Positions 43,729 to 51,775 of a stretch of 64,000 nucleotides of DNA are shown here, piece after piece. The stretch is from positions 1-64,000 of IMG/VR virus record IMGVR_UViG_3300042147_000020; one strand, 5' to 3'. The notes beneath the pieces are model-generated. The model did not search any database. It saw only the letters and a program-made list of their open reading frames with translations, and was not told the DNA's origin. The first letter of the stretch is position 1. The number at the start of each line of letters is the position of its first letter. The translations under genes and the position numbers were made by a program. This DNA comes from a virus.

Positions 43729-45423
43729 GTGACAGAGCAGAATTACAGCGAAGAAGACATTGTTGGCGTTGAGTGCAAACATGCGGTCTATTGCGTCCCT
43801 CGTGACCGTGATGACCGGGACGATGCCATCTTCGTTAAAGAGGTTGTACACCTCAAAGACGGGCGTCAAATCCCTCGCACCAAACTCGAGGAAAACTACA
43901 AGCGTACGTTTTATCTAGAGCGTAACCAGAACTATCAGGAGAAGAAGACTCAGCAGAAGCTCAGTCGTTTGCAACAGTTCTCCTGTACCCAACGTAACCT
44001 GATGCCTTCTATTGGTCGGGCTCTGGGTCGTGGGAAGCTCAACGGCGGTTTGCGGACGGTGGCTCGTAACCCCTATCTGTACGGTGCGGACATCACCACC
44101 CCAACGTTGCTCAAACAAGACTATCGTGAAAAGTTCCCCAACGGTATCAGTCCTAACAAGGTAGCGGTGTTCGACATCGAGACTGACGTTGTGAACGGTA
44201 CAGGTGACTTGCCGATCTGTATGTCCTTGACGTTTAAGGATCGGGTGTTCCTCGCTGCTACTAAAGAGTGGGTCGGTTCCAATCCACGTTACGTCGAAGA
44301 AGTTCAAGCGGCGGCCAAGAAGTACATTGGCGATCATATCGAAGCCCGTAACATCACGATCGAGATCCAAGTCTGTGAAACGGCTGGTCAGATGATCGTT
44401 GAGACCTTCAAGCGTGCTCACCTGTGGATGCCTGACTTCGTTACCATCTGGAACATCGACTTCGATATTCCAAAGTGCTTGAAGGTCTTGGAGCGTGAAG
44501 GTATTGATCCGGCTCAGGTGTTCTCTGATCCGTCGGTTCCTGAGAAGTACAAGTTCTTCAAGTACAAGCAAGGTTCGGCAACCAAGACCACAGCCACTGG
44601 TCGTATCGACTCGATTCACCCGGCTGAGCGTTGGCACACTGCGGAATGTCCTGCGAGCTTCTTCCTGATCGACTCCATGTGCGTCTACAAGCGCATTCGG
44701 ATGGCGAAACAGAACGAGTCCTCGTACAGCCTTGATGCGGTCATGAAGAAGAACCTGAAGTCCCTAGGGAAGCTCAAGTTCGCTGAGGCAGACGCTTACA
44801 CCGGTTTGCAATGGCACATCTTCATGCAGGAGAACTTCAAGATCGAGTATTCGGTCTACTGTATCTTCGACTGTATCGGTGTTGAGTTGCTGGACGAGAA
44901 GATCAAAGACTTGCAGTTGGTTATTACCACGCAGTCCAAAGCTTCTGAGTACACCATCTACAACTCCCAACCACGCCGTCTGGTAGACGACTACTATTTC
45001 TTCTGTCGTGATCGTGGCTTCATTGTAGCGTCTTGCTCGGATGAGATGGTTCATGAGTTGGACCAGTACGTTACGGACATGAAGGGCTGGATCGTTACCC
45101 TACCGTCTCACCAGTGTGTGGATAATGGGTTGGACATTATTGAAGAGATGCCTAACGTCAGGACGTACATTCGTTCTCACGTAGCCGACTTGGACATTGT
45201 GTCGACGTATCCAAACGTACAGGTGATCCTGAACATCTCGCGTGAGACCACTCGGCGCGAGCTGTACAAGATTGCGGGTTGCCCTGAGCGTATTCAGCGG
45301 ATGGCCGGTATCAACATGACTGGTGGCCACGTGAACGCTGTGGAAATCGTCTGTGCTGTGATGAAGGCTCCTAACTTCGATACGTTGTTGGAAGACTTCA
45401 TGGAAGAGCAAAAAGCGGCATAA
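43729..45423 (+). CDS. Family B DNA polymerase, exonuclease half ending after motif A
   Basis: 564 residues, GTG start after AAAGGA. Exo I FDIET at 148-152, Exo II NIDFD at 242-246 and Exo III Y-x-x-x-D at 377-381 give the 3'-5' proofreading domain. Residues 487-495 (DLDIVSTYP) match polymerase motif A (D-x-x-S-x-Y-P). The protein stops about 70 residues later, without motifs B and C. phiKZ-related phages are known to split this enzyme in two; the remaining half must be outside the window. Confidence 0.85.
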   Translation: MTEQNYSEEDIVGVECKHAVYCVPRDRDDRDDAIFVKEVVHLKDGRQIPRTKLEENYKRTFYLERNQNYQEKKTQQKLSRLQQFSCTQRNLMPSIGRALGRGKLNGGLRTVARNPYLYGADITTPTLLKQDYREKFPNGISPNKVAVFDIETDVVNGTGDLPICMSLTFKDRVFLAATKEWVGSNPRYVEEVQAAAKKYIGDHIEARNITIEIQVCETAGQMIVETFKRAHLWMPDFVTIWNIDFDIPKCLKVLEREGIDPAQVFSDPSVPEKYKFFKYKQGSATKTTATGRIDSIHPAERWHTAECPASFFLIDSMCVYKRIRMAKQNESSYSLDAVMKKNLKSLGKLKFAEADAYTGLQWHIFMQENFKIEYSVYCIFDCIGVELLDEKIKDLQLVITTQSKASEYTIYNSQPRRLVDDYYFFCRDRGFIVASCSDEMVHELDQYVTDMKGWIVTLPSHQCVDNGLDIIEEMPNVRTYIRSHVADLDIVSTYPNVQVILNISRETTRRELYKIAGCPERIQRMAGINMTGGHVNAVEIVCAVMKAPNFDTLLEDFMEEQKAA

Positions 45424-45472
45424 AAGGCAAAAAAAAAAAGAAGGGGGCGTGAGCCTCCTTCTTTATGCGGTC
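45417..45472. terminator. Bidirectional terminator between convergent genes
   Basis: GGCATAAA, an eleven-A run, an imperfect GAAGGGGGC/GCCTCCTTC hairpin and TTTATGCGG. The polymerase stop codon lies within the left flank. Confidence 0.8.
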
Positions 45473-46282
45473 TTAACGCAGGATTGGAAACGGGATCATT
45501 GGACGTTCCATGAGTGCGTCGTAGATGTGCTCGATCTCGTCGAAGGCATCAGAACCATAAGGAATTTCCTGGAGACCACGTAGGAACCCACGGGTGAATA
45601 CAATGTAGTTGTCTTTGCCGAACTGCACCATGATGTAGTGGTCACCTTGGTAGTTGAACACGCGATAACCGAATGGTGGTTCTTCTGGACCCAGTTGAAC
45701 GACGAACTTCAAGAACCGAGGGACGTCACCTTTAGGAGCCATCTCTGGTAACAAGTCCACTTCGTCTGGGGCACCGTAGACCTGTAGGTCGAAGTTAGGT
45801 TGACCGAACCCCTCATCCCAAGTCACCTTCAGTTCCAACTGGATCTCGGTGTTCGGAACTAGGTACTGCCAGATTGCGCAGGTAGGACCGTGACTAACCA
45901 TCTCCAACATGAAGTTCTCGTAGTCGGCGAACTTGCTGATGTCGTGGTCGGGGTATTCGCGGGACTTGCTGGTAGCGAACTTCTTCAGGCCATCCTTACT
46001 CAACCGCCGAGGCATGAACACCACTTCACCGGAAGGGAGGTCATCAGCAAGGCTGGCGATTACGTGGACAGCGTAGTCAGCCGTGGTGATGTAGAACCAA
46101 CGCATACAGTCATGTACAGACTCGAGCGTGGTGCACTTCCATTCCGCTGCCGGATCAGCAGCTTTACTGGACCACAGATTGACGCAGAAGCGGTCTTCGA
46201 AAGCTTTGGCTTGTTCTGGGGTTACGTTGTCCACTACACCTTGGTGGAAGATTTCTGTGAAGTAAGTGGCTGCGTTGTGCAT
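45473..46282 (-). CDS. Unknown phage protein, 269 residues
   Basis: Soluble, aromatic-rich. A segment HYIMVQFGKDNYIVFTRG loosely resembles FMVAQFSRDDYFCFMRE in the DUF4262 protein nearby, perhaps a shared module. GGAG ribosome site. Own terminator on each side. Confidence 0.7.
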   Translation of the reverse strand: MHNAATYFTEIFHQGVVDNVTPEQAKAFEDRFCVNLWSSKAADPAAEWKCTTLESVHDCMRWFYITTADYAVHVIASLADDLPSGEVVFMPRRLSKDGLKKFATSKSREYPDHDISKFADYENFMLEMVSHGPTCAIWQYLVPNTEIQLELKVTWDEGFGQPNFDLQVYGAPDEVDLLPEMAPKGDVPRFLKFVVQLGPEEPPFGYRVFNYQGDHYIMVQFGKDNYIVFTRGFLRGLQEIPYGSDAFDEIEHIYDALMERPMIPFPILR

Positions 46283-46317
46283 GTAGTTCTCCTAAGAACG
46301 AAAGGTTAAGGCATAGC

Positions 46318-46345
46318 AGGGTGAGTTACCTCACCCTTCTTTATG
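46318..46345. terminator. Terminator hairpin
   Basis: AGGGTGAG-TTAC-CTCACCCT hairpin with CTTTATG on the + strand side, just beyond the 59-residue gene. Confidence 0.6.
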
Positions 46346-46348
46346 TTG

Positions 46349-46528
46349 TCACTCGTATACCCACCGTCCCTCGCAGTTGGGGATGGAGATATGTGGAGCG
46401 TGTGGTGGATAATACACTCGATACCGATAACACCCGTCGAGTGGGGACCGAAGTCGCTCTAAGGGTGGTAGCGGTCGACTACTGGAGACTAGGGCTACTG
46501 TTATTAATAACAGCCCGAGTTGTCTCAT
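46349..46528 (-). CDS. Small secreted protein, 59 residues
   Basis: The ATGA overlaps the stop of the DUF4262 gene. The first 19 residues (MRQLGLLLITVALVSSSRP) look like a short signal peptide; the rest is Pro-, Arg- and Tyr-rich with two Cys. Probably periplasmic, function unknown. Confidence 0.55.
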   Translation of the reverse strand: MRQLGLLLITVALVSSSRPLPPLERLRSPLDGCYRYRVYYPPHAPHISIPNCEGRWVYE

Positions 46529-47454
46529 TTCGGCCCACGGGCGTCTTTCAGTTGTAGCAGTACCGGCTGTTCAACACTCTCCGAATCGTAGCCTTCTTCT
46601 GTCGGGAGGATATTGAACTGGTCGGCGATCAGTACTTGTAACACACGTCCTACGCGACCGCGTGTATTGGCTACCAGCTCTAAGGTCTTGGCCACCACAA
46701 CGTCGGTGACTTGAAAGCGTAAAGGTTGTCCTGCTTTAGTGGACATCCACCCTTCGTAGTAACCGGGTTCAATGCGAGGGAACTCACTAATGTAGCTGTC
46801 AGCCACTTTAGACACCATCCCCGAGAGTATATCGACGGGGAGAGCAGCAATGGCAATGACTTCCAGTCCAGCTTGAGCAGTCAACCCCACGGTGTAGACG
46901 AAGTTGACACCTGAGTCGTGGTCTTCAACCTGTTGTAACGCATACCCGTTCTCTGCGATCAACTCGTCTTCCTTAGCATGGAAGTAAGCCCGCATGATAG
47001 TAGTCTGTAGCTGAGTAACAGCCAGCGGGGAATCACACTTCTCACGCATGAAGCAGAAGTAGTCATCACGACTGAACTGTGCCACCATGAATGGGGAAGT
47101 GCGCCAACCGCTCGCCAACTGCTCCAGCAGGTGTTGTGTCATCACCGTGGGACACTTATGAATGATGTCGAACGTGTCACCGAAGTCCTTAGCCGTGGGA
47201 ATCAGGTCCCATGTCAGGAACCGACTAACGTTTTCAGGAATCAGTTCTGGTTCGATGTAGTCACCCAGTCCTTTATCTATCATCCAAGTACAGAAGTTCT
47301 CAGGAGAGTGCTGGACTTCAGCAACCTCCTTCGCAAACTCTTCGAACTCGGCGTAAGGACTGAAGACGCGATTGGGCATAAAACCAATATTCCAGATCGT
47401 CACAGGACGACCCTCGATGGTAAAGATCAACACGGGTGGATGGGTATTCGACAT
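46525..47454 (-). CDS. Protein with C-terminal DUF4262-like domain
   Basis: 309 residues. The C-terminal half has VNFVYTVGLTAQAGLEVIAIAALP and later segments like the DUF4262 protein at 2.8-3.6 kb. The N-terminal 150 residues are additional and unrecognised. Start overlaps the upstream stop by one base (TAATG). Function of the family is unknown. Confidence 0.7.
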   Translation of the reverse strand: MSNTHPPVLIFTIEGRPVTIWNIGFMPNRVFSPYAEFEEFAKEVAEVQHSPENFCTWMIDKGLGDYIEPELIPENVSRFLTWDLIPTAKDFGDTFDIIHKCPTVMTQHLLEQLASGWRTSPFMVAQFSRDDYFCFMREKCDSPLAVTQLQTTIMRAYFHAKEDELIAENGYALQQVEDHDSGVNFVYTVGLTAQAGLEVIAIAALPVDILSGMVSKVADSYISEFPRIEPGYYEGWMSTKAGQPLRFQVTDVVVAKTLELVANTRGRVGRVLQVLIADQFNILPTEEGYDSESVEQPVLLQLKDARGPK

Positions 47455-48215
47455 TACTTGTCCTCCTGAGGACTGTCAACAAATTCGATGTCTACGTGTT
47501 GCAGCATCCGACAGATGTCTTGAAGCGTGTCTAGCAAAGGTGCTCGGACATACTGAAGCTCTGGGTAGAACTTAGCAGTCGTACCACCCGGACGTAGCGA
47601 ACCCACACACTTGATCGCTTCCCATGTAGCCACAGGTCGGTTACCGTGCATGTAAGTAGCTATCCCACAACCAAACCACATCGAGAGACCTTCAAAGGTT
47701 GGGGCCACTTCCTTTAGTTCGTGCATCCACACTCGGATACAACCATCTGCATCAATGTTCGGTGGACGCATATCCCACTCGATAGCAGCAACGTTCAACT
47801 CAATATAGAACAAACCCTTGAGCTTACGTTCGTGCAACCAGAACTTCTTGTAACGCTCACGCATCTCTACGCCAGCCCAACGCTGTAGCTTGCAGATCGA
47901 AGCGAGGTCTTTACAGATGTCGCGGTCACGTTCAATCTCTGCTTCAGTTGGATTCGGTGCAGCAGGGACGTAGAGCCTCCAGCCTTGCTCCTCCAGTTCG
48001 ACCAAACGACGCAACCCAGCATCCAGAGTTTTCGGTAACGAGGCTTGGAACAACTCACGACCGTTGAACCACACTACACATGGATACTCACGCGGAGTTT
48101 CTTTTGGTGGGAGGGTAGTGTAAAAGTGTTCGTTGATGACACGTTTCCAGACGTGACTGTTGCGAACTACGTAACCACCCCACGGGAGTTTCTGGTACTT
48201 CAGATGCTTGCTCAT
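47454..48215 (-). CDS. Unknown phage protein, 253 residues
   Basis: Contains EYPCVVWFNGRELFQASL near residue 45; the 99-residue protein next door has AYPCVVYLFSRSWGAGVS in a comparable position, so the two may be related by duplication. GAGGAG ribosome site. No known domain. Confidence 0.7.
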   Translation of the reverse strand: MSKHLKYQKLPWGGYVVRNSHVWKRVINEHFYTTLPPKETPREYPCVVWFNGRELFQASLPKTLDAGLRRLVELEEQGWRLYVPAAPNPTEAEIERDRDICKDLASICKLQRWAGVEMRERYKKFWLHERKLKGLFYIELNVAAIEWDMRPPNIDADGCIRVWMHELKEVAPTFEGLSMWFGCGIATYMHGNRPVATWEAIKCVGSLRPGGTTAKFYPELQYVRAPLLDTLQDICRMLQHVDIEFVDSPQEDK

Positions 48216-48244
48216 CTCTGTTCTCCTCAGAACACTTTCTATTA

Positions 48245-48544
48245 TTAGTCGCCTTGGACTTCACGGAACTGAGCCAAGAGTTTATCTTTGTAGTCATCCA
48301 GCGACAGCCACGAACAACTGACACCAGCACCCCAGCTACGGCTGAACAGGTACACCACGCAAGGGTAAGCCTTGGGGTAGTTCGTCGGGTACTCAAGGTC
48401 AACATCATCGCTGGCACAGAAACGCTTAACAGCATCTCGGTAAGCAGCTTGGGTACGACACAGGTGACCACCGTCACTCAGGCGTTTGTAATTCGAGCGT
48501 GGTTCTTCTTGTTCCGTAAACTTGTTCAATTGCAGTAATTTCAT
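48245..48544 (-). CDS. Unknown phage protein, 99 residues
   Basis: Shares a YPCVV motif with the following gene. ATG preferred over the adjacent GTG. No domain recognised. Confidence 0.6.
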   Translation of the reverse strand: MKLLQLNKFTEQEEPRSNYKRLSDGGHLCRTQAAYRDAVKRFCASDDVDLEYPTNYPKAYPCVVYLFSRSWGAGVSCSWLSLDDYKDKLLAQFREVQGD

Positions 48545-48555
48545 CACAACCCCTT

Positions 48556-48583
48556 AAAAAAAGAAAAGGGACCCGAAGGCCCC
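48556..48583 (-). terminator. Rho-independent terminator
   Basis: GGGACC-CGAA-GGCCCC hairpin with one mismatch, followed leftward by TTTTCTTTTTTT. Confidence 0.75.
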
Positions 48584-48592
48584 TACTTACTA

Positions 48593-48994
48593 TTAGCTAG
48601 GAAACTGTAGCAGGTAATCAGCCATCTTCTTACGCGTGCGGCGAATCCACCGAGCACAAGGAACCTGAGTACCCGTCCGCTTCCCTTGGATCACCCGCTC
48701 AGCCAACGTACTGAACACCAATGGTAAGGGGTAGTAAACCCACTGGTCATCAATAGTCCGGCGAACTAACGTGAATTGAAACTCCCGAGACGTCTCCTTA
48801 TGGTGAACGCCCCGGTATGCTGCCACCAACTCATGGTCACGCAGGCGGTCGTAGATGATGACATTCGTTCCAGAGTCCTCGTGTTCACGAGTTTTCTTCC
48901 TGAACAGAGTGCCTTCAATTACGTGTTCGTATTTCTGCCCGCGAACCTCCACACAGATGCGTGGGGTTTGGATGTGTGTGTTGATGGCATTCAT
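48593..48994 (-). CDS. Unknown basic protein, 133 residues
   Basis: The ATG coupled to the upstream stop (TAATG) is preferred to a longer frame. Basic throughout with an Arg/Lys-rich C-terminus (RWIRRTRKK). Unknown function. Confidence 0.65.
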   Translation of the reverse strand: MNAINTHIQTPRICVEVRGQKYEHVIEGTLFRKKTREHEDSGTNVIIYDRLRDHELVAAYRGVHHKETSREFQFTLVRRTIDDQWVYYPLPLVFSTLAERVIQGKRTGTQVPCARWIRRTRKKMADYLLQFPS

Positions 48995-49293
48995 TATTGC
49001 TTTTCCCACGGACGTGGAATACCGTGGACTTTGATCCACTGTACAACTTCCGGGGAGATCTCTTTGAGCTTCGCCTCACTATAAGAAGGAGGGAAGACTA
49101 CGGTAACGCCATCGGGGGCTGTGTTGTCGTCCCAGATTTCGTTAGTGTTCCAGTTCTTGCACACATCAAACTTGCAGCTCACAGTCTGCATGTCTTTCAA
49201 CCAGCTCGGCTCGAAGCTTGGCGGTTGAGTAGTAGCGTTCGCTTGAGCGGTTGCGCAAGTGACCAGCATCAGTGCAGCGAAAAGAGTTTTCAT
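48994..49293 (-). CDS. Secreted protein with C-x4-C motif, 99 residues
   Basis: Signal peptide MKTLFAALMLVTCATAQANA, cleavage expected after about residue 20. The mature part has SCKFDVCKNW, a pattern shared with two other secreted proteins in this island. The C-x4-C pair is probably a disulfide in the periplasm. AAGGAAG ribosome site. Confidence 0.7.
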   Translation of the reverse strand: MKTLFAALMLVTCATAQANATTQPPSFEPSWLKDMQTVSCKFDVCKNWNTNEIWDDNTAPDGVTVVFPPSYSEAKLKEISPEVVQWIKVHGIPRPWEKQ

Positions 49294-49345
49294 GGCTTGT
49301 CTTCCTTAAGACCAATTTTTTGGTAGTGCTTGTTATGGAGGTTTG

Positions 49346-49621
49346 TTATACGTCGACTACGACGAGTTCTTGATTGTCGAAAACCATTGGCAGACTATTG
49401 CTAGCCTTACGGGCTTCGAATTCTTCAACAGGGATTACCATGTCGAGGTTGCTGTACGTCACGTAGCGGAACCCGCCTTCCACTTCGATGATCTCAGGCT
49501 CAACCGGAGAGCCTGTCACCCCACGATGGAGGTTGTCGCGAATCCAGTTCAGAATGACCTGAGCTTCGTCTACACTGGGGAACACTTTGACGCTGGTTGT
49601 TTTGCAGAGTACTCGCTTCAC
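49346..49621 (-). CDS. Unknown small protein, 91 residues
   Basis: GTG start supported by AAGGAGTGG; the GTGA overlaps the stop of the membrane-protein gene upstream. Beta-rich, acidic. Not recognised. Confidence 0.6.
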   Translation of the reverse strand: MKRVLCKTTSVKVFPSVDEAQVILNWIRDNLHRGVTGSPVEPEIIEVEGGFRYVTYSNLDMVIPVEEFEARKASNSLPMVFDNQELVVVDV

Positions 49622-49890
49622 AGATCCACTCCTTTTTCTTTTTCGGATTGGGATTTACGAATTGCTACGTAGACCAACCACATGACTACGATAGCGAATG
49701 CCAAGAACCACAACTTGGCGAAAATCATTACTGCCAACAAAATGGTGAGGCTGAGATTGCTGTAATGGCGAATCCCGTACGTCACCAGATTGATGAACCA
49801 ACCTGTGCGACCGTCAAACGTACCTTTCTTATGCTGCATCCACATGATGCCAGTGAACGCCAACAAGATCAGAGCAATTAGAATCGACAT
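49618..49890 (-). CDS. Membrane protein, 90 residues
   Basis: Two hydrophobic segments (about 2-14 and 48-74) and a basic C-terminal tail (RKSQSEKEK). Strong GAGGAGGG ribosome site. Role unknown. Confidence 0.65.
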   Translation of the reverse strand: MSILIALILLAFTGIMWMQHKKGTFDGRTGWFINLVTYGIRHYSNLSLTILLAVMIFAKLWFLAFAIVVMWLVYVAIRKSQSEKEKGVDL

Positions 49891-49913
49891 CAGGCACCCT
49901 CCTCAGGGTAAAG

Positions 49914-50267
49914 TTATTTCTTCCAGAGTGCGTACTCTGGATTCAGTCCTATAACGTCGTCAGTGACGTTGTAGCAGAACTCTAGCGAACAATAGTCAGA
50001 CTGCTCTGCCATTGGGATGTGTGCTCTCAGACGTTCTCTGGCGAGCTTACGGATACCGCTGGCAGTCGTCGTCAGGTAACAGTCGTCACCTTTAGGGTCA
50101 CACCAGATCCGGTAGACCTTCTTACTAACCTGAACCTCAGAAGGTCCAAGTCGACCCAGTGGACCGTCCACTGACAATGTTGGAGATTGTCCGGGCATCG
50201 GGCTGGCTTGTGTCGCGCTCCCCAACAGAGCTAGAGTAATCGCGCAGCACACCTGTATCAGTTTCAT
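49914..50267 (-). CDS. Secreted protein with C-x4-C motif, 117 residues
   Basis: Signal peptide MKLIQVCCAITLALLGSATQAS; no lipobox. The mature protein has WCDPKGDDCYL and, near the end, YCSLEFCYNV, the latter matching the motif in two neighbours. The gene overlaps the upstream TM-protein gene by about 130 bases in another frame. A GTG six codons upstream is an alternative start. Confidence 0.6.
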   Translation of the reverse strand: MKLIQVCCAITLALLGSATQASPMPGQSPTLSVDGPLGRLGPSEVQVSKKVYRIWCDPKGDDCYLTTTASGIRKLARERLRAHIPMAEQSDYCSLEFCYNVTDDVIGLNPEYALWKK

Positions 50268-50436
50268 TTGTTGGTACCATATCACTGGGATTGAAGATTA
50301 CTGTTAAGACCAAAGCTACAGCAAAGGCAACACACAACCAACGGAGAAACCTGTTCTCCCAAGCCAACCGTTTCTGGTCGACTTTGTTGTTCAGGTTGTC
50401 GATCGCTTGCTTACTACGATTGTTCACTTCAGTCAT
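50137..50436 (-). CDS. Single-pass membrane protein, 99 residues
   Basis: Polar helical N-terminus, one hydrophobic segment (about 29-48), then a Ser/Thr-rich C-terminal tail. GGGAA ribosome site. The last 130 bases also encode the start of the secreted protein, an unusually long overlap recalling spanin pairs, though the partner lacks a lipobox. Confidence 0.55.
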   Translation of the reverse strand: MTEVNNRSKQAIDNLNNKVDQKRLAWENRFLRWLCVAFAVALVLTVIFNPSDMVPTNETDTGVLRDYSSSVGERDTSQPDARTISNIVSGRSTGSTWTF

Positions 50437-50437
50437 G

Positions 50438-50638
50438 TTATTTCCCCACCCATACTTTCATGGTGGTTTGCTTCAGGACACCCTCACGGGTCATTACGGT
50501 TTGTTCCACGTTGCACCAGCCGTCTTTGCAGTCAGCAGGTTTGCCGGTCTCAGCAGGCAGCAGGTAGAATGCATAAGCCGAGGAGCAGATCGAAGCCAAG
50601 GCGATTACAGCGAGGATTGCTTTTACGAATTTGTTCAT
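50438..50638 (-). CDS. Small secreted protein with C-x4-C motif, 66 residues
   Basis: Signal peptide MNKFVKAILAVIALASICSSAYA then DCKDGWCNVE, the shared C-x4-C motif. AGGAAA ribosome site. Third member of the secreted group in this island. Confidence 0.7.
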   Translation of the reverse strand: MNKFVKAILAVIALASICSSAYAFYLLPAETGKPADCKDGWCNVEQTVMTREGVLKQTTMKVWVGK

Positions 50639-50682
50639 GAGTCATTTTCCTACTAAGGATAAGAGATTGGTGTAATGTTGTA

Positions 50683-50706
50683 CGAGTGGGTCACAGGACC
50701 CACTCG
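50683..50706 (-). terminator. Hairpin after the first gene of the early unit
   Basis: Perfect CGAGTGGGTC-ACAG-GACCCACTCG. No T run follows, so it may attenuate or stabilise rather than fully terminate. Confidence 0.4.
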
Positions 50707-50716
50707 CTGGGGAAGC

Positions 50717-51058
50717 TTAAGCGAATTGCAGGGGTTGTTTAGCCACGACTGCGTTGTTGCGTTCCAACGACTCGGTGTTAGCCGGAGCGGTAGGGGTGTT
50801 GTAGCGAGACAGTTCAGCTTCGTCGAAGTTGATAGCCACTTCTTCAATAGCTTCAAAGCCAACCAACACTTCAGCAGTGGTGGTAACAAAGGTAGCGATG
50901 TAGATGCGGTGGAAGTCACCATTCAGATCTTTAACAGCTACAACTTCACGACCTTCGTGTTGACCTACAGTAACAGTCTTGGCGATGAAGAAGCTTTGAT
51001 CGTCTTTAACTTTCACCAGGCCTTTGCAGGAATTCAGGACTACGATTACTTTGTTCAT
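50717..51058 (-). CDS. Unknown early protein, 113 residues
   Basis: First gene behind a strong early promoter, with a GGAG ribosome site. Beta-rich N-terminal two-thirds (KVIVVLNSCKGLVKVKDD ... VAVKDLNGDFHRIYIATF) and a flexible tail. Likely one of the first host-takeover products; no family recognised. Confidence 0.65.
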   Translation of the reverse strand: MNKVIVVLNSCKGLVKVKDDQSFFIAKTVTVGQHEGREVVAVKDLNGDFHRIYIATFVTTTAEVLVGFEAIEEVAINFDEAELSRYNTPTAPANTESLERNNAVVAKQPLQFA

Positions 51059-51102
51059 GTTGTGTTCTCCATAGAACGAAAGATTAATGACCAGATTATT
51101 CT

Positions 51103-51145
51103 AGTCTATTCACCAGAGTAATATAGATCTGAGATTTTTTTAATT
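51103..51145 (-). promoter_or_regulatory. Early promoter (TATATTAC type)
   Basis: Leftward: seven-A tract, TCTCAGATC, core TATATTACT (51125-51117), then GTGAATAGACTAGA, the same downstream block as at 32.4 kb. Confidence 0.85.
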
Positions 51146-51281
51146 GGAATGTTTACACTATGTTGTGAATACAGGCAATGTCAACATTGTCCGCAAGGGG
51201 GTGATCCAGCCTTAGTGTGTTCTCCGAATCCTTGGATCGCTGGGAAGCAGTTCTAAAAGGGATTCACGGCTGCCTGTGTTC
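51146..51281. other. Intergenic stretch with possible structured RNA
   Basis: No convincing coding frame. Several self-complementary segments occur (for example GAATCC near 51225 with GGATTC near 51260, and GCAG with CTGC), followed on the + strand by a terminator-like hairpin. It does not fold as a tRNA by eye. Could specify a small RNA on either strand. Confidence 0.25.
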
Positions 51282-51309
51282 GGACCGTCCTTCGGGGCGG
51301 TCCTTTATG
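51282..51309 (+). terminator. Terminator-like hairpin, + strand
   Basis: GGACCGTCC-TTCG-GGGCGGTCC followed by TTTATGCC. No + strand gene precedes it, which suggests a small transcript or read-through control. Confidence 0.5.
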
Positions 51310-51310
51310 C

Positions 51311-51345
51311 CCAAAAAAAAGAGGGGGCGCAAGCTCCCTCTTTTT
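51311..51345 (-). terminator. Rho-independent terminator
   Basis: GAGGGGGC-GCAA-GCTCCCTC hairpin followed leftward by eight T residues. Confidence 0.85.
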
Positions 51346-51353
51346 GTTACTAC

Positions 51354-51713
51354 TTACGAGTGGCCACCATGTTTCTTCAAAGCCGCCGTCACCAAGGCGT
51401 TCTGACGAGTGGTGTCTTCGGTCATGAGCTTAAGTAGGGACGGACTGGCTTTAACCAACGGGCTCATCTCCATCTCAAACCGACCGCCCTTACGGATATG
51501 TAACACCCCGAGCTGATAGCCGAATTCACTACTGGTGAACTCAATGAAGTCCCCTTCGTTACAGTAGGTGATGGCTAACTGCAACATCCGTGGCATCGCA
51601 GTATCGAAGTAACTGTAATGTCGCGCCATGATGACTTCTTTGGATTTACCACGCATCATGATAGCAACAACCCGACGCGGGGCAGGATCTTTCTTTTGTT
51701 TCAAGCTGGCCAT
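51354..51713 (-). CDS. Unknown basic protein, 119 residues
   Basis: Lys/Arg-rich N-terminus, then a beta-rich core, ending KKHGGHS. AAGGAAA ribosome site, isolated between two terminators. Function unknown. Confidence 0.65.
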   Translation of the reverse strand: MASLKQKKDPAPRRVVAIMMRGKSKEVIMARHYSYFDTAMPRMLQLAITYCNEGDFIEFTSSEFGYQLGVLHIRKGGRFEMEMSPLVKASPSLLKLMTEDTTRQNALVTAALKKHGGHS

Positions 51714-51744
51714 TCTACTTTCCTTCTAAGGACTTAAGTTTAGT

Positions 51745-51764
51745 GGGGTTCCTGAGGGAACCCC
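51745..51764. terminator. Terminator hairpin
   Basis: Perfect GGGGTTCC-TGAG-GGAACCCC; T-rich CTTTATG lies on the + strand side only. Confidence 0.55.
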
Positions 51765-51775
51765 CTTTATGTCGC

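Noticed and set aside
51180-51290. Possible tRNA in the intergenic region
   Set aside because: No seven-base acceptor stem or proper T arm could be formed on either strand.
51217-51405. 62-codon + strand frame through the intergenic hairpins
   Set aside because: It runs across two terminators and into the opposite gene; no good ribosome site.
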